Positions 11,542-23,608 of a stretch of 64,000 nt of DNA are shown in pieces (within the stretch, counting starts at the first letter, position 1; each line of letters begins with the position of its first letter). The stretch is from Malania oleifera (Eukaryota; Streptophyta; Magnoliopsida; Santalales; Ximeniaceae): positions 41,605,390-41,669,389 of the forward strand of contig NC_080425.1 of NCBI RefSeq assembly GCF_029873635.1, given 5' to 3'. The notes under the pieces are model-generated. The model was not told the origin of the DNA. It saw only the letters and a list, made by a program, of their open reading frames with translations, and ran no database searches. A program made the position numbers and the translations under genes.

Positions 11542-12125
11542 TGTTGGTCAAATAAGGCTTAATCTCGTTTTGATGATAACAAACTGAGGATTCTAATTGT
11601 GCTTTCAAGTGAAATTTCAGGCATTATATTTCTTACAAGTACAATGGTTAAATTTAATGAAGATTGGTCGAAGATCAATTTACATTCAAAAGCTTAGAAG
11701 AAAACAAGCTCAATGAGGATTGACAAAGCTTAGACGAAGTTAAAGTTTCATTACATGAAGACTTAGGATTTACTTTTGTTTAATGAATAAATAAAATTGG
11801 CTGAGATTATTTTAATTTTAGTTGATTAATTGTTCAAGTATAAGAAGGATATTAGCTTGATTAAAATTGTTGAATATTGTTTTATACATACTTGTTCATT
11901 GTTTAAACTTGGGGTTGATATTCAAAATTGATGAAAGCAAAATAAACCTTGTGTTTTTAATTGCATATATATAGGATTGTTTATTGGTATAGTCTGATTA
12001 GATTTGTGGTGATTGAAATTGTTTAAAGGGGACGCGAAAAATAAGTTTAAAATTAATTAAGCTTCCGCAAAATAAAATTTAAAATACCCAATCAACCCCC
12101 CTCTTGGGACTAGACCGTACTTTCA
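11542..12125 (+). repeat. SIRE-like LTR relic (solo or fragment)
   Basis: It begins TGTTGGTC and soon has ATCTCGTTTTGATGATAAC, as in the 5' part of the element A LTR (ATCTCATTTTGATTATGAC). It ends with CAACCCCCCTCTTGGGACTA, matching the 3' part of the A and C LTRs (TTCACCCCCCTCTTGGGA-). No primer-binding site follows and no clear target duplication is found. It is probably an old solo LTR. Confidence 0.55.
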
Positions 12126-12326
12126 CTTTACATGATTCGCTACACTTCCGACGGTGGTTTGCTGTAGAACTCATATAAACACTATGGTAGGGATAAATTT
12201 TGCACTTAGGAGAGTAAATTTTTGTGAACTTTGGAGTATTTGATTTCTGTCATTCTAATATTAATGTGACATTTAGTTTTAAAAATAAAATAAAGCTAAA
12301 AATAGAATGCAACAAAAAGAAGCTAA

Positions 12327-12954
12327 GGACTTGTTTAATTATTGAAAATATTTTTCATTTTTCATTTTTAACTTTCCAATAAATTACAAAAAATTATTTA
12401 TTTTTTTTCATTTTTTTAGTATTTGTATGAAATAAATGGACAATAAATCATTTTAGCACTATTTTGTTGTGACATAATTTTGTTTTTATTTACATATTTT
12501 TAAATAATTATAAAGATGACATCTTAATTTTTATTTTGCAAATTTATATTAAAAATTTTTTAAAAATTTTTTTTTTTATTTTTCTAAATTTCTAAATCTT
12601 ACTTTGTGTATGTCGTATGAACTCCAAATATTGGACTTCAATTTACATATATTATGTAAAATGTTTTTCTGAATTCACATTAATTTAAATTGAAATCTCT
12701 AAAATTCATGATTCTAAATGTTACCTTGCATAAATTTTAAAAAATTGACAAATTTGAAAAATTGAAAAATAAATTGTCTTTTGTGTGATCATTTGAAATC
12801 TACAAATAAAAAAATAAAAATTTATTTTGAACATTTAAAAAAAACTGAGAAATAAATTTATTTTTTAAAATTGAGAAATAAGCTTAATTTTTTATTATTT
12901 TTTGGACAACCAATAAATGGAAAATAGAAAATATTTTATACAACTAAACATTTC
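12327..12954. mobile_element. TIR MITE related to the 4512-6165 element
   Basis: The left end GGACTTGTTTAATTATTG follows TAA (12324-12326). The right end reads, inverted, GAAATGTTTAGTTGTATAAA. Both sub-termini have the GAAAATATTTT motif also present at the right end of the 4512-6165 element. The interior is AT-rich and non-coding. Confidence 0.45.
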
Positions 12955-14292
12955 ATTGCAATTGATTCCATTCCATTGTGCCTACGAAAGGCATAATAAG
13001 CACATGTGAATCATGTGATTATCCACTTTTCATGATTTTAATCAAATTATCATTTTTTTTTCTTTTTGAATAAAATTAATAGAAATAGGCTTATAAAATT
13101 TATTTTTTTTTTTTAAAAAAAAGGCCTAGTACTTTCTTCCTAGATCGTAATTTTTTCAACTAGTTTTTATTTTCAAAATGAAATCAATAAGTCCTAAATC
13201 ATGTAAAAAACTATTGAGATGGTATTTGATAGTATGAATTTCACATTTAAATTTAGATTTGCACTAGCTTGAAAGAAAATACTATTTTATACTTTATCTT
13301 AAATCTATACAAATTCAAATCTAAGTCTATTTTACACAAATAGCAATTAATATTTCATTTTTTTATCCATTCAACGCCAATGATTATGCGACATCTTTCT
13401 TCTTTTAAGATTATGTATGTTCGTGAAGACAAACTTCTAACTTCAACTTTAAATTTTTATAAATTAATATAAATTTTAATTTGAAATTCAAACTCAAAAC
13501 TTTCCAAACTTTCAAACAGTAAATTTATTTAGGAAACTGGTAAAGCATTTAAATGGCAAAAGATCACCAATTCATGAGTTCATTAACTGTCCACTCTCAA
13601 GGATAATCAACAAAATAATCTCACTGAATTGTGCCATCAGTTTTCGATGCTAATCCTAATCCGATGAGCTTCAATCTCAAACATTTCTCAACCATCCTCC
13701 ATCTGCAATCCATACACAGCTTGCTTGGGTTTTTTTTTTTTTTTCAAAATATATTTTACTTCGAAGTTTATTTGTGCTTTTTTTTTTTTTCTCCGGAACA
13801 ATGGGTGTCTAAAACCCTTTGCACACCCGACTAATCCACCAAAATAATAAGTCTGCCCCTCAATCCTTCTCCACTTACATACTTTGTATAACCTCAAATA
13901 AAAAATAAACCCAAACCTTGTCATTTTAACCGGCAGAGTATTGAGCTTACACCTGAACCATCCTTGTTTTCGTTGTTTTTTTTTTCGGTAGGATGCAAGT
14001 TTTCAGAGTCATTCATGCCAAAAAACATACCATGCATATACATATCCAGCCTTCAAGTCAGAACTAGTAAAATATAAAATGAACATGGAAGCCCAACAAA
14101 GACAATGTGACCAAGGACGTTCCATTGATTCTTGCAGATTTAGGACTGGTAAATTAAAAAAAAAAAAGTATGATAATAAAAAGCTGGATATTCTGCTAAT
14201 ACCATCAAAATTTTCTTTCCTAGATATAAAAGGGAAATAAATAAAAGATTTTTTTTTCTTCTTTCGGAAAGATGAATGATTAAATCAACAGT
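12955..14292. other. Intergenic sequence and p24 3' flank
   Basis: No gene or repeat family is recognised. The part just left of 14293 is the expected 3' UTR of the p24 gene (minus strand). T-runs at 13728-13743 and 13780-13790 produce meaningless small frames on both strands. Confidence 0.4.
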
Positions 14293-17200
14293 CTAGATAA
14301 GCTTCTTCTTTTGGAAGAATCGCTTCAAATGCCATAACTGCAAAGCTGAAACAACGATGCAGACAGCCAATGACATGATGCTAAACCATGCCACTCTAGA
14401 ATTTGTTCTCTCGCTCACTGTCCTCATCTCAGCCTCTCTGCAAGAGAATATATCCCCCAAATGTATATAATATTATAAAACGAAGTTAAAACGAAGTTAT
14501 TAGCTTGGATGTGTTCAACAACCATAATTATTACCTGGTCTTAAGATAAAGTAGATTTTCATGGATGGCCTCCACTGCTCCTTCAAGTTTCCTCAGCTCG
14601 AGCTCAACACCCTGTGTTCGAACAATATTTAGTGAAAATTAAAGGCCGCTAAACTGCACAGTGAAATAGACTGGTCTTCAAGTTGTACCAATCCGTTCTT
14701 TCCAAAATAGAGCATCATGAAATTTTCATATTTTCAAAATCCATTACTATTAAACCCACCACATATAAAAATCCTACAAAAAATTAATATTTTAAATTTA
14801 TGGGTTCAAAACAAGGGCCATTTTCTCAAGACCTCATTGTCCAACATTTAAAATTTTCATAATTGCGAAGTAAACAAGAAAAAAAAAAGGTTGGGACTCC
14901 TTTCATGGCCTGACTGGAACAGACAGTTTGATAAATTCAACATCATCTTGTTTCAACCTAAACTTACTTTTCCAAGAAATCAGTCTCAAATTTCCTTTCA
15001 TGTGTTTGAGCCTTGATGTTACAATCTAATCAAGTGAGCATGACTGGCAAGTCATTGCACAAGTTGGCAAAAGTGTCATGTTATTAAAATTCAGAAACCA
15101 ACAAGCCAAACTATTCATCATTTCAGGCATTGACTGTTCAAGAATTTTTGGCTCTCAAGCCTGCATAACAACTTGTATGATAATACTAACTCAAAATTTG
15201 AAGGTAACTAAAAAGTTTCTCAAGTCCTTACCTCAATCTTCTCTTTTCTTGCAACTGATTCCCAATCCTTTGCAGCAACTCCAATCTTCCAGTCAATGTT
15301 AACACTTATTTCTGCACTTCCCTGATTATGGGACTCTGCCCAAAAACAAGCCAGGTAGTTGCCAGCTTCATGTGTTGTAAATGCAAATTGACCATGAGTC
15401 ACATTCTCACTACCATGAAGATTATTTCCATACGGTGATGTCACCTAAAAGAGGAACATAAGCCATCATTATGTAACTTGTGCCCCCCCCCCCCCCCCTC
15501 CCAAAAAAAAAAAAAAAAGAAAAGAAAGAAACAATTTTTTGTCAAATTATTCCAACCAATATATAAATACAGCTTCAAAAGTTTATGGAAAAAATAGGAG
15601 AAAAAAATGTGATGCTCATTTACACCATTGTAACATTTTTCAGGTAACCATCCAATTTTACATTAGCTGACCTCAACATTAAAAATAATGATCACTCTAA
15701 AGAATTATAATATTCAGTTTCCCTAGAAGGAAAATTATAGAAGTGAAGGGAATATAGATACAAAAACAGAGATATCCTTCCAGTTCTACCATTGAGAAGA
15801 CAATGGAAAAGATGCCCCAAGAAAAAGCCTGCCTCAGCTCCAAGTAATGAATCAAAAGAATACTGGAGAAGTTATCCAACCTACCTCCAACATAGTAGAA
15901 CCCAGGTCATTCAAATTATTCCTTTAAAACATCCACCTTGGGAGGATTGTCAAAATAACACTACAATATTTTACATTTTCCTAAATATGCAATGCATCAG
16001 CGTAGATTTATTGATGCATATGGACACAAAATAATAGCAACCAGAATCACCTTTCAATATGTGTGACTTCCACGAGAATAGCATTATATCATGGACAGCT
16101 AGAAGTAGAAGTTCCAGTAGGCATCAAATCTGCAAACCCATCCCCCACCACCACTAGTTGCCAAAAAGAGACGAAAACCAATATTAGCATCTTCATGATG
16201 ATTCATATGAAAGCTTTCAGCATCGACTGACCTAGATCTCCAAAGAATCCACCTAGGATTAGCCCCTTGGATGGTAAAAAAGCTAAGGAGGTTAATAATG
16301 TATTACTGATCTTCACTGGGAAGAAGGAAGAAATACTCCCCAACCACTTACTATTCAAAATGCAGAACCTTGAAGCTCTTTCAAGATGGAAGGCCACAGG
16401 AAGATATTAATCATTCCTATGCCGTTCCATCCAAACAATGCAAATAAAGTTTAGAAAATGAAATTCCAAAAACATTTTATCTTTGCCCCATAGCCCAACA
16501 ATCCAAACCTGAGGTTAAAAATAAAATTAACTAACGAAGCTCACTTCTTAAAGCTAAGATACATTAGGAATAGGATATTCCATCTTAAGTTAGTTAAAAC
16601 CACAAACACATTCAGAAAATCCCGCCATATGTCATTCTCCTTCTCTTTGCAAGAAAAGTCCCAAGTTGACATCCCAATAGTGGCCTAGAGAATATTTACT
16701 TTAGAAAGTGCTCTATGAATAAATTTCTTATAAAAACAGACATAAAAGTATCAAGGGGAAGCTTGAATAAAAGCATATGTTGGGAAACCATTCAGTCTAA
16801 AATATTAAGGGATCATTTGGAACCACTTATGCAAAAGTACTTTTCATAAAAAGTATTGAATTAAATAAGTGCTGAACTAGAAAAGTGCTAAAAGTTATAA
16901 GTGATGTTTGGTTGTGTTTAAAATAAATGGTATTTGGACACTTACTTTTATTATAGGGTCTATAAGATTATTTTTAAACAAATTTTAAATTAAAAATATT
17001 AATATTTTTTAATTAAAATTTTCATTAATAATTATTTATAATTAAAATTTAAATATTATCTATTAAAAAATAATATCATATTATCATTTTTAATTGATAA
17101 TAATCTTGTTATTAATGTATATTTATAACATATTACTATCATATTAAATTATGATAAAAAAATATTATTAATTAAATTTAAATTTTTAATGTTAATTTAA

Positions 17201-20200
17201 ATTAATAAATAATTAAAGTCCAATCAAGAATTGAATTATAACTACTAATGTATTTTTAAATAAATTTTAAATAAAAATATTATAATTAAAAATTTAAATG
17301 ATAATTATATTATTTTTTATAATTAAAAGTTAAATATTTTCTATTAACTAAAATAATATAACATTATTTATTAATTAACAATAATCTTGTTATTAATGTA
17401 TATTCATAACATATGATTATCACATTAATTTATGTTAAAAATAGTAATAATAATTAAATTAAAAAAAATTAATTTATTTAATATTAATTTAAATTTATAG
17501 ATGGTTCTTTTTATTCATTCTAGAATTTAATTATACTTTATTAATAATTAATAGGTTATTATGCATAATAAAATAATATATGATTAATTTTTAATTAAAA
17601 TTTTAATTAATAATTATTTTAAATATTATTTTTAATTAATATTTAAATATTTTTATTAAGTAAAAAAATAAAATATTATTTTTAATTAATAATAATCTTG
17701 TTCTCAATATATATTTATAACATATGATTATCATATTAATTAATGTAAAATATTATTATTAATTTAATTAGTATTTTTAATTTTTAATATTATTAATAGA
17801 TGGTTTTTCTTCTTTATTCCAAAATTTAATTATGTTTCATTAATAATTAATTTAGTATAATGCATAATAAAATAATATATGATTATCTTCTAAAGTATTT
17901 TTTAAATTATAAAATAGTCACTAAATATTCTTGTATTTACAAAATTGACCCCGCCTATTAATAGTATCACTTATAAGTTATAAGTGACCAAAAGCTATAT
18001 TAGATTGTTTCTCAAAATTTACTTAAATAGTTCTCAAAAAAGTGGTTCTGGAAAATCACTTATTGCAAACATTGTTGTAGTGCAAGCTGAAGGCCACTAT
18101 TTTGTAAAAGTGCTTATTTTAAGTGATAAGTGCTATAAGCACTTTTTTTGTAAGTGCTTCCAAATGAGGGCTAAGCCATTAGACGAGGGCCCAAGAATAT
18201 ATATTAGTCTCATACACCCTTGTGTGCAAGCCCATTAGGCTGGAATGCATGGACAAAGCGTGAGTGATGAGTCCATAATTCTCCCTTGCGCTGAAGTTGG
18301 ATTAAAACAATGGGGATTTCCAGGATTCGAAGTCTGGAACTTTAGATTGGAGAGGCCCTGATGCTATATTAGAGCAACCACTGAACCTAAAAGTTCGATT
18401 TGTTAGATTAGGGCCTTAGAATAGATTTAATTATATATTTTCGACAATCAAATTTGGAGCGTTAAACATAAACATTCCTGCAAGTGCCTGTTGAGAGTGC
18501 TGGTGGATTATCTGCGGAGGTGGGATACAGTGTTTTGGTTGGCTGTTGTCCTATCTTGGGGTTCCTTTGGGGAGTAACCCTAGATGTACTACGTTTTGGG
18601 ATCCTGCTGTGGAAAGGATTTCCAAGAGACTGGATGGGTGAAACAACACTCTTTTTTCTATTGGTGGTAGAATAACGCTAATACAGGCTTGTCTTTCTAG
18701 TATCCCCTTATATTTTCTTTCAATTTTCAAGATTCCAATGGGGATTGCTAATAACATTGAGAAGATTATGAGGGATTTCTTGTGGTTGGGGTAGGGGTTT
18801 TAGAGATCATTTGGTAAGTTGGGGAGTGATGGGTAGGTCTAAATAGGAGGGTGGTCTGGGTATTGGAAATTTGGTGTCTAAAAACACAACTTTTTTGGCT
18901 AAATGGCTTTGGCGATTTCCTCTAGAGAATTCTTCCCTGTGGCATTTAGTTGTTAAAAGTATGTACGGATTAGACAAGAATGGGTGGGATACCAATTTTA
19001 GATTTAGATGTTCTTTGGAGAGTCTATGAAAGCTATCTCTCAAGTAGTGTTTGGGAGCATGGATTTCAGTTGGATTTGGGTGGATTTGGACAAATTTCAA
19101 TAATATTGTATACTATATTTTATTTAAATCCAATACAACTTCAAATTCAAGGGCTCTCCAAACATTGGGTCAGAGTTATCCCCCCTTCATTCCCCATATT
19201 AAATTCCTGACGAAAAGAGGTAGAACATTGCGTCAGAGTTATCCCCTCTTCATTCCCCAATATTAAATTCCTGGCAGGAAGAGGTAGTAATATCCATTTT
19301 TGGAAAGACCCTTCGTTGGGGAAAGTAGCTTTTTCCGCCTCTTTTCCATGCCTTTTTCGCCTAAGCTTAGGGCAAGATGGTACTATTTCCTCTTTTGTTG
19401 TTTATCCATTTCTTCCTTTATTGTTGATTTAGGCGGTCCTCTACCTTCTAGGGATTTCAATTTTTTAGATTGTTAAACGATAGGGAGATGGTAAAGCTAT
19501 CCTCTTTGATAGTCTAGTTGAATAACTGTCGGTTTTCTTTAGAGGAGGATAGATGGTCTTGGTCTTTGGATCCTTCGAGGGTATACTCATGCAAATCTTC
19601 TTACAATTTTTTGAATAGGTCTAATTTACCTTTTCCTCTCTATAGTTCCACTTGGAAGGCCAAAGTCTTTAAAATCAAGGCTTTTATCTGGTTGGTTGCG
19701 TTTGATAAAATTAATACCAATAACTTGCTACATGATAGGAGACCTTTAAAGGCTATATCTCTATCAAACCAAACATGATAGAACAATCAAGAATTCTCTT
19801 TCTTATTCCGGTTGCAAAACAAATACCACCTCAATGACTCAAACAACTAATAATCCAATCAGAGATAACAATTGGCTTCACTTCAGTTAATTAGAACTTA
19901 GGCGAGAAACATGATTAATATTAACCAAATTACATAAATGCCAACTCATTTATAGTTGAAATATTAATAAATTTTAAAAATATAAAATATTCAACATCAA
20001 CTTAAAGTTATTCTAAATAATATAATGAAAAAACTAATTTGGCATAAAAATAAATAGAATAATCATGTCAAGGGTGCAAATTCAATTTTTTTTTTTAACA
20101 ATAGTAACTTCAAGAATTCAAGTTAGACTTTGCCATCTCTAACAGAAAAGCACAAAACATGAATCTAGGCCATTTATAATCAAAATAAACATGATCAGCT

Positions 20201-21285
20201 CGTAATTATTCAAACAAAATTTGAATGACCCAACCAACTTAATGACTTTTTTCTAACATATGACAAAAATAGGTGTGACAATAGTTGTCAAACTCAGACA
20301 ATACATGATACATGTACATATATGTGCCACCAAGAGCCTATTCGGGTAGTATTGTAACTACGTATCACAGCCTTGGTTGTTATAAACACAATCAAGATCA
20401 TAGAATTGTACAATCCTACAACCCTACTTTATTGAAACAATCATAATCCCAAATAATATCTCACAAATTGGGTGGTAGGATGGGCGCAGGAATGTACTAT
20501 GATTGGTAGGATTGTAGTAGGATCGAGGTAGGAATGTAAGATCCTACAATCCATTATATTTGAAAAATTTTACCAAATTACTTGCACTACGAGCTTGATA
20601 TTTGTCGTGTATAACTTGTACATGTTATGGACAACTTAGGAAGTGATTTAATTAAGCTATTACTAGAGACTCAAATTTTGTTCTTAGATTGATGTTCATT
20701 AAGTGATTTGAACTTCAAACATCAATAATTAGGTTGAGGATATAAAAACATGCTAATGCATTTTATGATAGTAATGATGATGATTACCAAGATTTTGATG
20801 ATGGGCTTGATGAACCAAATAGTGGATTGAATATTAAGTATTAACATGAACTTTAATGAGCTAACTTGATAGCTTGGCTTTTCTATTTGTTAGCTTTACA
20901 CACACAAACTAGATGTCCTAGTTGACTAATTTGTGCTAAAAAAAAAAATTTCTTTTTTTTTCTTTTAAGTATTTATTCTTTTTTCGTTACATATAAACAT
21001 TTTGGAACATGATCTCATGTTAGATGAGGGCTCTACAAAAAACAGCTACTTGTTATTCCTAGTCTTGAACAATTACTAGATAAGTTTTAGGTTCATGATA
21101 TCTAAAGTTATCAAAATTGAAAAACAACATAAAATGCGTTTTTGTAAATCAATTTATATCATTAGCAGAATGGTACAATCCTCAACTCAATCCGACTACC
21201 ATTCCAAGGATTCCATGTAGAATCTCGAATTTTAACAACTATGATCATACCTGCCTAATAATTCATATTATACAATTATTATATT

Positions 21286-21348
<63 letters not shown>

Positions 21349-22788
21349 CTTTTTCAGAGTTTTCAACTTAGGTGGCAGATTAGTCTGACGAACTTCAAGA
21401 TTTAGATTTGGTGGCACATAAAATTATTTGCAAATACTTCTTACTTTTCTATGTGCCATAAGCCCTACTTTTCATCAGTTTTTTTTTTTTTAACTTTTCA
21501 GCCCTACTTTAACACATTTTAGCTTGACAGCTTTCCCCCTCTTCTTTCAATTTTTGGCACTCTACCAATTCTGACTTCTGAGCATATCTGACTTCTGAGT
21601 ATACTAATATAGATATACATTTCAAAAGTTTTTGGGCAGCAACACAGACTGCTGCTTCTTCAATTCTTGTAAGGAACATGACAGCTGCCTATGTAGAGGG
21701 ACTATGCAACTCAGTTCAGCCCAGCTGCAGATAAATGGAAAAAGCTTGATTTGTGTTTTTTCTTCTGATTGAGGTGAGGAACCCTTCCTCCAATAAGTTT
21801 GAACAGCCTATAGCCTCTTTTTTCTTATGTTATACATTTTAAGGCTGACAGAATTTTTTTCTTTAAACTTATATATTTAGCTCTAACTTTGCAACGTTTC
21901 CCTTCAAGACTTTAGCTTCTATTAGTTTACTATGGTCAATGAAAAATAACTCTTTGATTTTGACTTATTTTGACTTGAAAAAATTAAATAAAAACATATG
22001 CATGTAGGCTATATAATTTTAAATTACGTACATAGTTATCCAGTTGCATATTGTAGCCTGTTTCAACAGATTGGACATAGCAAGAACTAGTTTCAAATAA
22101 TATAATGTCTCCAGAGAGACAAAGAATTAAATTTTGATTGCTTATTTGATGGTGGTAGCATTTGCATAAATTCTTCCGACGTTTAAAACACATCTCAATC
22201 AGGTATTATCTTATACTAATAAGAATTCAAAATCTTTTACTGCTGTATTTCGCCTTCAATTGGTTGTTTCTCCGTCCGTAAATTGGGGTGAAATGTTCAG
22301 GCAAATGGAGGTGAATGAGCCGGCAATTGCACTAGTTTAGATTCAATCAATTAACGCAATCCAGCTTAATTTTTAAATCCTATAACAAAATTGGGAGCAA
22401 AACCCCCCCCCCCCCCCCAAGAATCTAACCAAACAAAGCGTAGAAATAACAAAAAAAACATGCCAACAAATTTTAAAAAAATTTAAGAGATACGGAAAAT
22501 AAATATGGACAGAAGATGCAATTCCCAAACCCAAATTTAATCAAAAAGTAAGGAATTACTGAAAAATAAAGAACTCACCTTGACAGAGATTGCGGGGGCA
22601 AGGTGGGTGTGGGGATCGGTGATGACGACGTAATCGGCTAAAACGACGACATTATTCTGGATTTCCTCTGACACGCACTTGGTCCCCGTGGCCGGAAGGT
22701 TCAGCCATATGGCCTCGCCCACTGGTAGAAGATTGCATACCATCATCGACATTGCCAACACCCAAACAATCACGCCATTTCTCCCCAT
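14293..22788 (-). CDS. Transmembrane emp24 domain protein, p24-delta type
   Basis: Join on minus: 22788..22579, 15444..15232, 14611..14535, 14437..14293; 645 nt, 214 aa, all introns GT-AG. p24 proteins cycle between ER and Golgi as type I membrane cargo receptors in COPI/COPII vesicles; delta members bind GPI-anchored proteins and K/HDEL receptors. Seen here: signal peptide 1-26; lumenal GOLD domain about 27-130 with the conserved cysteine pair C38 and C103; an N-glycosylation site at N84; a coiled coil (about 142-175, [18 protein letters not shown]); a membrane segment about 182-204; and the 10-residue tail [10 protein letters not shown]. The tail has the diaromatic FF and dilysine at -3/-4 that bind COPI and COPII. 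The length equals the family norm and no lesion is seen. The start is the first ATG after a CT-rich leader. The first intron is 7.1 kb. Confidence 0.95.
15483..15518 (+). repeat. Poly-C followed by poly-A tract
   Basis: A run of 16 C at 15483-15498, then TC and a long A-run. Low complexity, close to the acceptor of p24 exon 2. Length in the assembly may be unreliable. Confidence 0.7.
16809..18171. mobile_element. Harbinger/Tourist-like TIR element with TAA duplication
   Basis: The left end GGGATCATTTGGAACCACTT and the inverted right end GCCCTCATTTGGAAGCACTT share CATTTGGAA-CACTT. TAA flanks both sides (16806-16808 and 18172-18174), the Harbinger target. The sub-termini carry AAGTGCT/AGCACTT motifs and the core is an AT-rich triplicated block. 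No transposase is seen. Confidence 0.6.
16960..17890. repeat. Three ~295-bp AT-rich repeat units
   Basis: TAATCTTGTT starts at 17101, 17392 and 17693, each followed by a version of TATATTTATAACATATKATT. Second landmarks (TGCATAATAAAATAATATAT at 17560 and near 17860) recur with the same spacing in the last two units. The period is therefore about 291-301 bp. The units have diverged and form the core of the surrounding TIR element. Confidence 0.65.
18484..19780 (+). mobile_element. LINE relic: RT C-terminus to zf-RVT
   Basis: Frames at 18628-18795 give [20 protein letters not shown], the RT C-terminal region of plant L1-type LINEs. 18840-18960 gives [20 protein letters not shown]. 19640-19760 gives the zf-RVT piece [20 protein letters not shown]. 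Stops and frameshifts are frequent. A foreign or scrambled piece (about 19060-19150) and a short tandem duplication interrupt it. It belongs to the same LINE family as 3655-7255 and 60770-61146. It has the same orientation as the PYM copy, but is antisense to its host p24 gene. Confidence 0.7.
19165..19290 (+). repeat. Short tandem duplication (~62 bp x 2) inside LINE relic
   Basis: GTCAGAGTTATCCCC and ATTAAATTCCTG occur at 19170 and again near 19232, with the same spacing and small changes. A local duplication within the LINE 3' region. Confidence 0.6.
20375..21241. mobile_element. TIR element related to the 7272-8481 element
   Basis: The left end GGTTGTTATAAACACAATCA and the inverted right end TAGTTGTTAAAATTCGAGAT resemble the ends of the 7272-8481 element. 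Both sub-termini have TAGGAT/ATCCTAC clusters (20400-20560, 21190-21230). A short Asp-rich frame at 20765-20830 (DDDYQDF-like) could be a transposase scrap, but this is not secure. Confidence 0.4.
21287..21348 (+). repeat. (CT)n(AT)n microsatellite
   Basis: CT dinucleotides from 21287 to 21324 run directly into AT dinucleotides to 21348. A compound microsatellite within the p24 first intron. Confidence 0.9.
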
Positions 22789-22957
22789 CTCTCTCTGAAT
22801 TTTGAATTCCCCTTGCCTAGTTTTGCGAGATCAGGGAGGGCAGGCTTTCAAAATCTCTGTTTCTCTCTCTGAAACGCCAAGTGCTGTTGGTGCGTTCCGT
22901 TTTGCTTGTGTACGGGGGAAAGAAAGACCAAGGCCACGCCAGGTTTGGCTGCTTCCA

Positions 22958-22972
22958 AGGCTTTATAGTGTG
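22958..22972 (-). promoter_or_regulatory. Candidate TATA box of p24 gene
   Basis: On the minus strand CACTATAAAGCC lies about 175 bp before the ATG at 22788. The stretch between is CT/GA-rich with pyrimidine tracts, as in plant leaders. A start near 22930 would give a 5' UTR of about 140 nt. Motif and position only. Confidence 0.4.
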
Positions 22973-22988
22973 GATATATCCAATCAGT

Positions 22989-23608
22989 TGTGCTGAAACT
23001 GGTCAGATGCTTAGATAGGGCTCGGACTCGGACTCGGACGAGTCCGTCGACAAAACCCAGTGTTTTGCCTGCTCAGAATGCGCTGCCAAACCGCAGTTTA
23101 GAACAAGGGATTCATAGGTGGTTTTTTCTCCAAATAATGTTATTTTAATATTAAGCCTATTATTATTTTATATTTTTTATTTCTACTTCTACTTCTATTT
23201 CTTCAAAATAAAGAAATAAATTAAAAATTTTCATTTATTTATGTTATGAACTTTTTATTTTTATTATCGATTTTTAACTGTTTAATAAAAAATTAAAAGC
23301 CAAATTTTATGATTTTCAGTTGTTTTGACAACTTGTTGGCAGAAATTTTAATATTCAAAAATAATTTTTTAAAAATAAATTATTCATTTTATACACTTTT
23401 AAATTTAAATTTAAATTTAAATAATCATATGAATTCAACTATAATTAAAAAAATATACATAAATTTCAAAAAGTAATAATAAATTCAATTATAAAATATT
23501 TTTACCATTTTTCAATTGACATATCCAATAAAATTTTTATTATACAGTAAATTTAAAATTAGAACAATTAAACAAAATAATTGTAATAAATTTTATTTTT
23601 ATTATAGT
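22989..23608. other. Intergenic, AT-rich
   Basis: Upstream flank of the p24 gene. The first 120 bases contain a GACTCGGACTCGGACGAGTC repeat-like stretch. From 23150 the DNA is AT-rich and holds nothing recognisable. Confidence 0.4.

Larger units (their letters stand above)
15445..22578 (-). other. 7.1-kb first intron of p24 gene
   Basis: The donor GT is at 22578-22577 and the acceptor AG at 15446-15445 (minus). Contents in + order: a poly-C/poly-A tract (15483-15520), unassigned sequence to 16808, a Harbinger-like TIR element (16809-18171), a LINE relic (18484-19780), a GGATC-type TIR element (20375-21241), a CT/AT microsatellite (21287-21348), and unassigned sequence with a C-run at 22403-22418. 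All three other coding exons of the gene lie within 1.2 kb. Confidence 0.8.

Noticed and set aside
15792-16034. Open frames at 15792-16034 and 16203-16397 considered as exons
   Set aside because: They lie in the p24 intron, are not in the p24 reading and match no family I know.
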